The translations under genes were made by a program, and so were the position numbers. Of a DNA stretch of 64,000 nucleotides, positions 22,876 through 30,736 are shown piece by piece; positions within the stretch are counted from its first letter, which is position 1, and each line of letters begins with the position of its first letter. The stretch is from JAJDYQ01 sp965214035 (lineage in GTDB: Bacteria; Pseudomonadota; Gammaproteobacteria; JAJDYQ01): positions 1,984,001 through 2,048,000 of the forward strand of contig OZ243932.1 in assembly GCA_965214035.1 (NCBI GenBank), written 5' to 3'. A model generated the notes under the pieces. That model had not been told where the DNA came from. It worked only from the letters and a program-made list of their open reading frames with translations, and ran no database searches.

Positions 22876-25307
22876 GACTCGTGCGCTCCCTTATTGATAA
22901 CGAAATTCTCCAGATAATCCCGGTAGAGCTGGGTCACATTTGGAATCTTCAACTGCCCGGCCATCTCCCGGAATGCTTCCTCTGAATCGGTCACCAGATA
23001 GACATGGGTCAGATCATCCCGGCCGGCCAACTCTGCGGCAAAGTCCGCGAACCGGGTTTCTTCCACCAACACGGCGAAAGGATTGTGCGCCGGAATCAGC
23101 ATGGACGGGACCGGCTTATTCTTGGGGAGTTCAGGGCGCGGCCCAATGGCCCCAGCCCGCAACCACAAAATGGGCAAAATCTCCCGAAACTGGCGGCCGA
23201 GGGCCACATGGTCTTTGTCGAGAAAATCGAGCCGGAAATACTCCAGATTAGCCGGGAAGCCCGCCTTCATGGGACGCTTCTCTTCCTCTGTCATGATCAT
23301 AGGGCCAAGCCGATCATGGATACGCGCCTTCAAATCATCGAAGATCGCTTTCTGAGCCGTCACTATGTAAAAATCAGTCATGTGCTCCTGACCCTCCAAT
23401 GCCTCCAGCCAGGCGTCTGCCTGCGAATCGTCGAACAGGATAGAGACCGGATGTTTTTCAGAAACCACGAAGGCGGAATCTCTCGTTACTTCCGATTGCG
23501 GGATGCCGTCAATCAAAGCAACTAACTGCTTTTTCTGAGCAGCCGTCGTCAGATCATCCATGGATGTGAAGGCGATCTGACGGAATTTGCGGGGCTTTTC
23601 CTTTTCGATGGTTTTGCCTGTGAGGTATTCGCCTTCCAATTCTGAACCGTCATCACGCCTGCCGAGAATGGTGTATCGGGAGCGAGGCCAAGTGATTGAT
23701 TGACAGATACCCTGTTGTTCCCATTCAGCCTGCCCTTGCTTATAACCTTGTATTTTCAGACTCTGCGCCTCCTCCTCAGACACTTCGTTATTGGTAACCA
23801 TAATGCAGCGGCGGTTTCCATTATCTTCCGAATTCAGAAGATTAACGGCATTAAGCGTAGTACCTGAACCCGCAAAGAAATCAAATATTAAAGCATCTGG
23901 CTTATCTCTCGTAACGGCTGCAATGGCATCTTTTACCGAGTAGATAGATTTTGGAAAAGTGAATTTTGTACCTTCAAGCACATCCCGAACGAAATTTGAA
24001 CCATAGGCACCAGCATCATGCCTTGATCGGTGCCAAACAGTTTTAATGGCCCTGTTTTTACTGCTGGCAAATTCAATTGTCACAACATTCGTTATTGAAT
24101 CGCGTCTTGTAATGACGATCTCTCCGGCATCTATTTTTTTCTGGTTCGGTTCGCTGATATAGGTAATCCCGTATGTTTTCCTTTTTTCATCATATTTTCC
24201 ACAGGAAACATATCCTTTGTCGATCAATTTTCTAAGCGTTAAAAACCCGACACCCCAATTTCCGAAAGAATTATCTGTTCTGATAGGCCATGCTGCAACG
24301 TACCCATTCATTTTTTTTCCGGGTACTGGTTCTTGATCAAAGGGTAAAGACTCACCCGCACCAATAACCATTTTCTTTTCCTCATCGATGAAAATTGGAT
24401 AGAACATATTTTTACGATCCATTCTCCTGGCATTAGTCCCTGAACGTAACAGACCTTTCCATCTCGGTTTCCTTGTCGGGTCGGGTGGATTCAACAGATT
24501 GTCATCACTATCAGCGATATAAGCATCTTTCCCAAAACAATAAATCAAGTATTCTTCTACTCTGGAAAATCTGCCCTGAGTGACACCTTTTGGATTGGTT
24601 ATTGAAGTTACCATCTGGATGTAGTACTCAGGAAACAATTGTGATAATAATGCTCGAAGGTGATGTAACTCATGTTCATCAATAGTAACGATAAGCACTG
24701 AATTGTCTGGATTGAGCAAGCGCTTGGCAAGTTTCAGGCGCCTTCGCATAAAAGCCAACCACTTACTATGCCGCCATTGATCATTGGTATCCACATAGTC
24801 ATTGTTATACTTCCAATCCCGCGCTCCCGTGTTATACGGCGGATCGATATAGATACAATCCACCTTGCCGGCATAGATGTATGCCAGCAATTGCAGGGCG
24901 TGGTAGTTGTCCGCTTCGATCAATGTATGCCAGGGGGCGTCATCCGACCCGTTCTGCACCTTGTCCACCGGCGCCAGGGCAGGAAAAATGGGATCACCGA
25001 ACTGGCGCACCACCACCAGTTCCTCCATCGGAATCTCCCTCGTTTCGCCACTGCCGACATTCCGGCAACGGGCCTTGCCGTCTCGTGTGGACAGCACCCG
25101 CCACAGGTCGGCCAGCGGTCCACTTCGTAACGCCACCTTGCTGTGTCGGCGTACCCTGGTGTTGTAGATGGGGGTCAGTTCCGGCAAGTGTTCTTCAAAC
25201 ACCAGACCAAACTTCTTCTCCCCGGCGATGCGGTTGAACTCTACCTTCAAGCGCTCACGCAGTGACTGATCCTCAATGCGAGCAATCAGATCGTCAATCG
25301 CCGCCAC
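22872..25307 (-). CDS. mod: Type III-like DNA adenine-N6 methyltransferase, Mod subunit
   Basis: An 811-residue beta-class amino-methyltransferase. Motif IV DPPYNTG is at about residues 155-161 and the SAM-binding motif I, DFFAGSGTT, at about 476-484; this order (IV before I) with the recognition domain between them defines the beta class. It should methylate adenine in a specific sequence, protecting host DNA and giving Res its specificity. The GTG at 25307 is chosen for its GGAGG ribosome binding site 6 nt upstream. Two oddities: about 320 residues follow motif I, longer than in common Mod proteins, and the DNA encoding residues about 180-470 looks clearly AT-richer than the flanks, as if the target-recognition part had been exchanged. 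Confidence 0.93.
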   Translation of the reverse strand: MAAIDDLIARIEDQSLRERLKVEFNRIAGEKKFGLVFEEHLPELTPIYNTRVRRHSKVALRSGPLADLWRVLSTRDGKARCRNVGSGETREIPMEELVVVRQFGDPIFPALAPVDKVQNGSDDAPWHTLIEADNYHALQLLAYIYAGKVDCIYIDPPYNTGARDWKYNNDYVDTNDQWRHSKWLAFMRRRLKLAKRLLNPDNSVLIVTIDEHELHHLRALLSQLFPEYYIQMVTSITNPKGVTQGRFSRVEEYLIYCFGKDAYIADSDDNLLNPPDPTRKPRWKGLLRSGTNARRMDRKNMFYPIFIDEEKKMVIGAGESLPFDQEPVPGKKMNGYVAAWPIRTDNSFGNWGVGFLTLRKLIDKGYVSCGKYDEKRKTYGITYISEPNQKKIDAGEIVITRRDSITNVVTIEFASSKNRAIKTVWHRSRHDAGAYGSNFVRDVLEGTKFTFPKSIYSVKDAIAAVTRDKPDALIFDFFAGSGTTLNAVNLLNSEDNGNRRCIMVTNNEVSEEEAQSLKIQGYKQGQAEWEQQGICQSITWPRSRYTILGRRDDGSELEGEYLTGKTIEKEKPRKFRQIAFTSMDDLTTAAQKKQLVALIDGIPQSEVTRDSAFVVSEKHPVSILFDDSQADAWLEALEGQEHMTDFYIVTAQKAIFDDLKARIHDRLGPMIMTEEEKRPMKAGFPANLEYFRLDFLDKDHVALGRQFREILPILWLRAGAIGPRPELPKNKPVPSMLIPAHNPFAVLVEETRFADFAAELAGRDDLTHVYLVTDSEEAFREMAGQLKIPNVTQLYRDYLENFVINKGAHES

Positions 25308-25419
25308 CGCTCGCCTCCGTGTTGTTTTCGTCGTGATTCATGCTCATTTTGCCCAGCGTGCCATTGGCGACGATAGGATGTTTATTCTTCTAATTGGATC
25401 ATTGAACCCTTCCAATTTA

Positions 25420-26199
25420 TCAGAACAGTGTTTTTGTAAATTTCTCAACACCGCTTACAAGTTCCTCAACGTCTTCCTTTGTAGGTTCTTTATCCTTATG
25501 GTGAACGCATTGATTTCGGATATCACCTAAATGTTGTATCCGCCTCCATGAGGGCACATCAAGAACACCCTCATCTTTTAGAAGAACGTTAAAGTCAGAA
25601 ATAGTTGGATTCTTTTTCCGTATTTTGAGATTGTGATTGCTTGTTACTTGTGCAAGATGCTTTTCCAATACGACACCCGCAACGGCCCCTGCGGGGCGCA
25701 AATAACCGTTTTGAATAAGCTCCAGAGCGGCTTTTAATTCTGAATCAAACAAATCGGCTTGAACGATTGATTTGATGTCAAATAGAGAGCTTTCAAAACG
25801 TGCAGATACTGATTTCAGAATAGCTAATTGCTGTTGGAAGAGAGATATAGCGGCATGAGGGCCAACATTTCTTCGTGCAATCTCCAGTCCTTGCAAACAA
25901 TCTTCAATTCGGTAATTTTCAGGATTTAGAGTCTTCCTGCCCTTTGGTTTTTCATAATATCGAACAAGATCATCCAGGCGATCAGGCAGCAATTGCTTTA
26001 TTACTGTCTTTGCTTCAGAGTACCAATTCTGATATTCCCGGGCGAAAATCGGTAAATTTTTTATCTCCTTTCGTTTTTTGCCACAGATATCCTCAAATCT
26101 GTCCGGCCAGTACGCATGCACCATAGCCATTTCCAGTAGATCACCTTTTACAATCAGTTTTTCTAAGTCCTTTTTATATTTTTCCAAATTGGTTGACAT
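25420..26199 (-). CDS. HEPN-motif protein (DUF4145-like C-terminus), putative RNase
   Basis: A 259-residue soluble, mostly helical protein. The C-terminal part carries RNQCVH (about residues 228-233), matching the R-x4-H motif of HEPN RNases, in the setting GDIRNQCVHH that recalls DUF4145-type HEPN domains. HEPN proteins near restriction systems often act as suicide or tRNA-cutting back-up toxins; that role here is inference. The ATG at 26199 is preferred over one at 26205 because GGAGGG then lies 7 nt upstream. It starts 15 bp after the transposase stop and lies 112 bp upstream of mod, so it may be expressed from the transposase promoter. Alternative: a structural HEPN protein without nuclease activity. 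Confidence 0.7.
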   Translation of the reverse strand: MSTNLEKYKKDLEKLIVKGDLLEMAMVHAYWPDRFEDICGKKRKEIKNLPIFAREYQNWYSEAKTVIKQLLPDRLDDLVRYYEKPKGRKTLNPENYRIEDCLQGLEIARRNVGPHAAISLFQQQLAILKSVSARFESSLFDIKSIVQADLFDSELKAALELIQNGYLRPAGAVAGVVLEKHLAQVTSNHNLKIRKKNPTISDFNVLLKDEGVLDVPSWRRIQHLGDIRNQCVHHKDKEPTKEDVEELVSGVEKFTKTLF

Positions 26200-26214
26200 G
26201 GTCATGCCCTCCGT

Positions 26215-27147
26215 TCAGGCGATCAATGTCTTGTAAGAGAGGCGTTGCCCACCCATCCTTTGTCCTAACGCACGCATCCGGTCCAGGGTGTCCACTTCGC
26301 AGTTGCCTTCGTTCAAGCGGAAGGTAAATTCGTTCACATAGCGCCCGCAATGCTTCACGCTCCAGTGGTGATACACGCCATTGAATCCGCGTTTGAGCAC
26401 CGCCCACACCGATTCAATCCCGTTGGTGTGCGCCATACCATTCACAAATTCCCGGGCACTGTGGCAGACCACCGCATGATCATAGCCTTGTAAACCGAGA
26501 TAGGCGCGGTGCTCGTCGGTGTACACGGTGGAACCGGCTACAACGCTTTCCTGGATGATGCCTTGCAGGGTCGGCTTGCCGGTATCCGTGACGGGAGTGG
26601 CCTTCACCCTGCCACCACGCTCGCGTATCCCCAGCACCGCCATCTTGCCGACCGCACCGCGACCCGCCTTGCGCTTCTTGTGTTCATGCTTATTGGCCTC
26701 TTTCCCACCCAGGTAGGTCTCATCAACCTCCACCACCCGGGACAGGTCAAAATCTCCCTTCCCGCAGGCTTCGCGGATACGATGCAGCAGAAACCATGCC
26801 GTCTTATAGGTCAAGTCCAGTTCCTTGCTCAACTGCATGGCAGAGACGCCCTTCCGAGCAGTCAGCACATAATACATGGCGATGGCCCATTTACGCACGG
26901 GAATGTTCGAGGCATGCATGACCGAACCCGTCTTGATGGTGAACTGCTTGCGACAACTCCCGCACCAGTAAGTCTGCTTCTTGGACCGGGATTCGCGGAT
27001 TCTTTCCACGCCCCCGCAGTGGGCGCATACAGGCTTGCCACCCCACCGAACACTCTCCAACCAACGCACGGCCTTGGTTTCGGTGGAAAACCGCTTCAAA
27101 ATTTCCGCAATGCTCAAGGTGTTGGCTATTCGCTTCTGCTGCTTCAT
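26215..27147 (-). CDS. IS1595-family (ISXO2-like) transposase
   Basis: A 310-residue transposase. The N-terminal zinc ribbon shows CAHC (about residues 41-44) and CGSC (about 77-80). The ISXO2-like DDE domain follows: VVEVDETYLGGKEAN (first Asp, about residue 141), VYTDEHRAY (second Asp) and GIESVWAVLKRG (final Glu or Asn region), which are family hallmarks. The ATG at 27147 is preceded by AAGGAG at 8-nt spacing. It sits just inside the right end of the element; a 10-bp partial copy of the terminal repeat (GCGGATTATT at 27176-27185) lies about 30 bp upstream of its start and could be a transposase-binding site over its own promoter. The reading frame is intact, so the element may be active. 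Confidence 0.95.
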   Translation of the reverse strand: MKQQKRIANTLSIAEILKRFSTETKAVRWLESVRWGGKPVCAHCGGVERIRESRSKKQTYWCGSCRKQFTIKTGSVMHASNIPVRKWAIAMYYVLTARKGVSAMQLSKELDLTYKTAWFLLHRIREACGKGDFDLSRVVEVDETYLGGKEANKHEHKKRKAGRGAVGKMAVLGIRERGGRVKATPVTDTGKPTLQGIIQESVVAGSTVYTDEHRAYLGLQGYDHAVVCHSAREFVNGMAHTNGIESVWAVLKRGFNGVYHHWSVKHCGRYVNEFTFRLNEGNCEVDTLDRMRALGQRMGGQRLSYKTLIA

Positions 27148-27255
27148 GGTACTTGCTCCTTATCTCAATAACTCTGCGGATTATTATACCACCCGGTTCT
27201 GAACCTTGTCAACCTGAAATAAGTCGTTGATTTGACTATCATTATACGATAAACC

Positions 27256-27286
27256 GCGGATTATTGTATATAATTCCCTAATTTAT
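27256..27286. repeat. Right end of the transposon: terminal inverted repeat plus 8-bp target duplication
   Basis: The 23-bp repeat at 27256-27278 is the exact reverse complement of the left end; TAATTTAT at 27279-27286 repeats the left target duplication. The next bases (27287-27291) are CCTCC, the complement of the Shine-Dalgarno sequence of the interrupted gene. Confidence 0.95.
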
Positions 27287-27687
27287 CCTCCGGGTTTGTT
27301 TCCCCATCGGGCAAAAGATTGCTGGATGTCCTGTTGCCATCCAGATGTATAGATTATCGGCTGTTTTCTTCTGAAAACCCAGAGCCCCGCTCCCGGAAGA
27401 CAGGGCGGCCTGTCTCTCCCATGTTATTTGCAGTTTCCTGAACGGGTGTTCATGTGTCTATCAGTATCTGGCGGAAAAATCAATCGCTGGCGTCCTCTTG
27501 CCAGTGTTTATGCCACATTCCCCGGCAGAGCATCACTAAGCAGTTCTCTTTTGTTTGCAGGGTTTAGCTTTATTTTCAACCCGTTATCTCTCGCCCACTC
27601 TGGAGGGGGAGAAGCGCGAGGGCCTTTATACCGACCCGGACAGCGGTGGTTCGGGATTCGCCCGACCGGAGGGGTGGCAGTAACGGG
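27287..27687. other. Intergenic stretch right of the transposon
   Basis: No convincing gene. The first 5 bp are the displaced ribosome binding site of the broken membrane-protein gene at 19538-20087, so the region just to the right should hold that gene's original promoter on the minus strand. Two small hairpins are visible: CTGGATG/CATCCAG near 27323-27345 and GACAGG/CCTGTC near 27400-27415. AACCCGTTA near 27577 and its complement near 27680 form a wide inverted repeat around the end of the FKBP gene. Confidence 0.5.
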
Positions 27688-28458
27688 TTATTGCGCCGGG
27701 GCCTGTTGTCGGAGTTGCTGGTATTTTTGCAGGAAGGTGACCGCAGCAGATAGTTCTGCGTCCAGTTCGTTTCGACCACGGTTGAAGCTGTCCTGAACGG
27801 CATCCCGCATGGCGCTGTCGCTGCCGGCCAGCCCCAATAGCCCCTGTAATCCGGCGGTTGCCAACTGGTAGTAGTCCCGCACGCATTTTTGATAACGGTC
27901 CACCTGCTGGCTGATATTACCCAGATCTTTTTTGTCTTCGGGCAGTGTTGGCGGATCGCCGCAGTCCAGGCCGGCTACCCGGTAGGCTTTGATTTCCTGC
28001 AGGGTGGTCGGAAGGTTGAGGGATTGGGCGTCGAGCAGTTCTACTTCAAAAATCAGGGTGGCATTAGCCGGTATGCTGCCGGTGGCTTTGTCTCCGTAGG
28101 CCATGTGGGGCGGGATGTAAAAAACCGTTTTGCCACCAGTCTGCATGGTTTGCAGTCCTTCGGTCCAGCCTTTTATAACCTGATTCAGCGCAAAACGAGC
28201 CGGCTGTCCCCGTTCAACGGAGCTGTCGAATACTTTTCCATCTATCAGTGTACCGTGGTAGTGCACTCTGACCAGATCGGTGGCACCTGGCTTCGGACCG
28301 GTGCCGGCACGGATCACTTTGTATTGCAGGCCGCTTTCTGTCGTCACTACACCGGGTTTGCCGGCATTGTCCCGCAGAAAATCAGCACCCGCGTCCGCCA
28401 GAGTCGCCGGACTCCACGCTATCATCGCTGCTGCAATCAGTTTGTGTATCGATGTCAT
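27688..28458 (-). CDS. FKBP-type peptidyl-prolyl cis-trans isomerase with C-terminal extension
   Basis: A 256-residue proline isomerase, probably periplasmic: a signal peptide ends near residue 22 (ATLADA). The FKBP domain covers about residues 38-146, with VRVHYHGTLIDGKVFDSS, VIKGWTEGLQTM, VFYIPPHMAYGD and IPANATLIFEVELLD all present, including the active-site aromatic and Asp positions. Unlike FkpA or Mip, the dimerisation helix region before the domain is very short. Instead about 110 residues follow the FKBP domain and contain two cysteines (AGLDCGDPP, KCVRDYY) and helices of unknown function. Downstream lies the transposon insertion site. Its own promoter should lie in the gap before the DUF465 gene. 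Confidence 0.93.
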   Translation of the reverse strand: MTSIHKLIAAAMIAWSPATLADAGADFLRDNAGKPGVVTTESGLQYKVIRAGTGPKPGATDLVRVHYHGTLIDGKVFDSSVERGQPARFALNQVIKGWTEGLQTMQTGGKTVFYIPPHMAYGDKATGSIPANATLIFEVELLDAQSLNLPTTLQEIKAYRVAGLDCGDPPTLPEDKKDLGNISQQVDRYQKCVRDYYQLATAGLQGLLGLAGSDSAMRDAVQDSFNRGRNELDAELSAAVTFLQKYQQLRQQAPAQ

Positions 28459-28512
28459 TTAACTTTCCTGTGGTTGTTTGTATTGGCCTGAGTCCTTTGT
28501 TCCCGAAACCGC

Positions 28513-28812
28513 TCAGGCATCGATGTCGGGAATCAGTCGATCTTCCAGCACCTGGATTTCGTCCTTAAGACGCAGTTTGCGTAACTTCATGCGGCGCAAA
28601 CACAGTTGATCGGCGTAAAGTTCTGCTGCCATTTCGTGAATGGCCGCATCCAGTTCTCGATGTTCCTTTTTCAACTGATACAGCCGCTTTTTCGTCTCCG
28701 TCATGGCAGGCATTGGTCCGGTTTCATGGTTGGGGTCTGACTTCCCAACTGAGGGTGCCGGCACAGGATAACCGATCTGGCACCGGAGCGGAACTGTTTT
28801 CTGTGCGGCCAT
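28513..28812 (-). CDS. Small DUF465/YdcH-like helical protein
   Basis: The conserved part is MTETKKRLYQLKKEHRELDA followed by a second charged helix ending KLRKLRLKDEIQVLEDRLIP, the helical-hairpin pattern of the DUF465 (YdcH) family, whose role is unknown. The full open frame is 99 residues from an ATG at 28812, 7 bp after the S9 peptidase stop. The first 33 residues look unlike the family, so the true start may be the ATG at 28713, giving 66 residues, closer to the usual length of about 70. Neither start has a strong ribosome binding site. Its position right behind the peptidase gene suggests co-transcription. Confidence 0.75.
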   Translation of the reverse strand: MAAQKTVPLRCQIGYPVPAPSVGKSDPNHETGPMPAMTETKKRLYQLKKEHRELDAAIHEMAAELYADQLCLRRMKLRKLRLKDEIQVLEDRLIPDIDA

Positions 28813-28819
28813 TACTTCG

Positions 28820-30736
28820 TTATTTCTGTAAACCCAAAATCCGGCAGTAGAACATCAGTTCGGTTATCAGCGCCCGTCGAATGGTGTCGGCCTTTCTGAA
28901 ACCGTGTTGTTCTCCGGCAAATATCAGTAGTTCGACATCTATGCCTTTTGCTTGCAACGCCGTTGCCATTTTTTCCGCCTGTTGCGGCGGGACGACCTTG
29001 TCTTCGGCTCCCTGCATGAACAGTACCGGGCAGGACAGGCGCTCTACATGGCTTATTGGTGACCGTTGTATGTAGGTGTCTCTTTGCTGTGGATAACGAC
29101 CTATCAGGCTGTCCAGGTAGCGGGATTCAAATTTGTGTGTGTCTGCCATCAGTGATTCCAGGTCGCCTATCCCGTAGAGACTGCATCCGGCAGCAAATGT
29201 TTCCGCAAATGTCAGGGCGGCAAGGGTTGTAAATCCACCGGCACTGCTGCCACGTATCACCATGCGTGCGCCGTCCACCCGCCGCTGTTCAGACAGATAA
29301 TGTGCGCCGGCTACTACGTCGTCAACATCGTAAATCCCCCAGTGGCCTTTCAGCTTTTCGCGGTATGCCCGTCCATAGCCGGTACTGCCCCGATAGTTGA
29401 CATCCAGCACCGCAAAACCCCGGCTGGTCCAGTATTGTGTGCGCAGTTCAAGACTCGCTGAGGCGGCCCCCGTCGGCCCGCCATGTGTCATGACCATTAG
29501 TGGCGGCAGTTGTCCCGGCGGACCTTGTGTGTCCGGGTTTTTCGGGGCGTAGTAAAAACCGTGGGCTGTGTCATTGTCGGTCGTGGGATATGAAACCGGT
29601 TGGGCTGTAGAAAACCAACTGTCACTCAGTTCTGTTTCTCCAGCTTCATTGCATCGGCTAATTGCTCCTGTGCGCAGGTCAATACAGGCCACTTCGTCAG
29701 CAGAGGTCGATCCGGCTGCAATGACGACAGCCTTTTGCCGGTCGGCCGCAATGGAGGAGAAATGGTTGTATGGTGTGCTGATTGTTTCTGCTTTGCCGGT
29801 ATGGGTGCATATACCAACCAGACGCCACAGGCCCTGTTCACATAAGGTCGCTATGATGCGCTGCTCGTTCTGAAAGGCGCAGGTCTTCATGCCAAATTGC
29901 CATAGTGGCAGCCCCAGCTCGGCTTCATGGCAGCAGATGCGCTCTATGGTGTCTGTATCATTGAGGTCATTCAGGCGGTACAGTTGCCACCAGCCAGCCG
30001 GGTCGTTAATGAAATACAGGCAACCGGCCGGCGACCAGCATGGCTGAAATACGGCCTGTCCGGCTTGCGCAATAATCGGGCGCCTATTGGAAAAATCGCC
30101 GTCATCCGCTATGTCTGCCAGCCACATGGCCGTCCCGTCCCAGGGCATATCGGGGTGAGACCAGCTAAGCCAGCATAAATGGCGACCATCCGGACTCAGC
30201 GCCGGCGCGGAGTAAAAATCATCGCCACCGGCCAGCACGACAGTCTCGCCATTCGTGCCGTTAATCCGCACCAATTCATTGACCGGTTCAGCTCCGGTTC
30301 CATGCGGCATGCTTTCACGTATGGCATACAGGCAGCCATGGCGACCATCAATGACGATGTCAGCAAACCGACAGCCATCCGCCCTGGTCAGTTGCCGGAT
30401 GTCCGGTTTGCCGGCGGGAGTGGCGACCGTGTGGTATATCTGCTGATCTGCGTTGTTTACGAACCAGATATGACCTCCACCAACCGCCATGGCACCACCG
30501 CCATATTCGTGGACGCGGGAGCGCACATTGCAGTGTTCGGGCAGGATGTCTTCGCATCTGCCGTCATGCCAGCGGACGATCGCTGTGCGTCCCTGTTCCT
30601 GCGGGCGCCCTTCCAGCCAGTAAATATCATCCCCGTCAAGCACGGCACCACTATAGCGAATCGAGCTGCCGGATATCATCTCCGGCGTAATCGGCGATTG
30701 CCATGTGCCATAGGGGGCCTGTGTCTTGCCTGTCAT
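28820..30736 (-). CDS. S9-family prolyl oligopeptidase-like serine peptidase
   Basis: A 638-residue peptidase of the dipeptidyl-aminopeptidase/acylaminoacyl-peptidase type. The N-terminal two thirds form a beta-propeller (repeated blades such as APALSPDGRHLCWLSWSHPD). The C-terminal alpha/beta-hydrolase domain has the nucleophile Ser in RGSSAGG, the Asp in QGAEDKVVPP and the His in GEQHGFRK, the complete catalytic triad in the right order. No signal peptide is seen, so it should act in the cytoplasm on short peptides. The oxyanion region MTHGGPTGAAS is also present. It is followed by the DUF465 gene. The upstream region (30737-31352) separates it from divergently transcribed rhlB and contains the G25 run. 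Confidence 0.94.
   Translation of the reverse strand: MTGKTQAPYGTWQSPITPEMISGSSIRYSGAVLDGDDIYWLEGRPQEQGRTAIVRWHDGRCEDILPEHCNVRSRVHEYGGGAMAVGGGHIWFVNNADQQIYHTVATPAGKPDIRQLTRADGCRFADIVIDGRHGCLYAIRESMPHGTGAEPVNELVRINGTNGETVVLAGGDDFYSAPALSPDGRHLCWLSWSHPDMPWDGTAMWLADIADDGDFSNRRPIIAQAGQAVFQPCWSPAGCLYFINDPAGWWQLYRLNDLNDTDTIERICCHEAELGLPLWQFGMKTCAFQNEQRIIATLCEQGLWRLVGICTHTGKAETISTPYNHFSSIAADRQKAVVIAAGSTSADEVACIDLRTGAISRCNEAGETELSDSWFSTAQPVSYPTTDNDTAHGFYYAPKNPDTQGPPGQLPPLMVMTHGGPTGAASASLELRTQYWTSRGFAVLDVNYRGSTGYGRAYREKLKGHWGIYDVDDVVAGAHYLSEQRRVDGARMVIRGSSAGGFTTLAALTFAETFAAGCSLYGIGDLESLMADTHKFESRYLDSLIGRYPQQRDTYIQRSPISHVERLSCPVLFMQGAEDKVVPPQQAEKMATALQAKGIDVELLIFAGEQHGFRKADTIRRALITELMFYCRILGLQK

Larger units (their letters stand above)
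20095..27278. mobile_element. Complete 7184-bp IS1595-family transposon carrying a type III-like restriction-modification cassette
   Basis: The element is bounded by perfect 23-bp inverted repeats (20095-20117, starting GGGAATTATATAC, and 27256-27278), flanked by a perfect 8-bp direct repeat TAATTTAT (20087-20094 and 27279-27286). An 8-bp duplication is the known IS1595-family signature, and the element encodes an IS1595-family (ISXO2-like) transposase next to the right end. Passengers, all on the minus strand, are a HEPN-motif protein, the methyltransferase mod, the helicase-nuclease res and a 54-residue ORF. Perfect ends and target duplication mean it was inserted recently, as one unit, and may still be mobile. 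IS1595 elements with passenger genes are known as a class; this cargo combination is what deserves attention. Confidence 0.93.
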
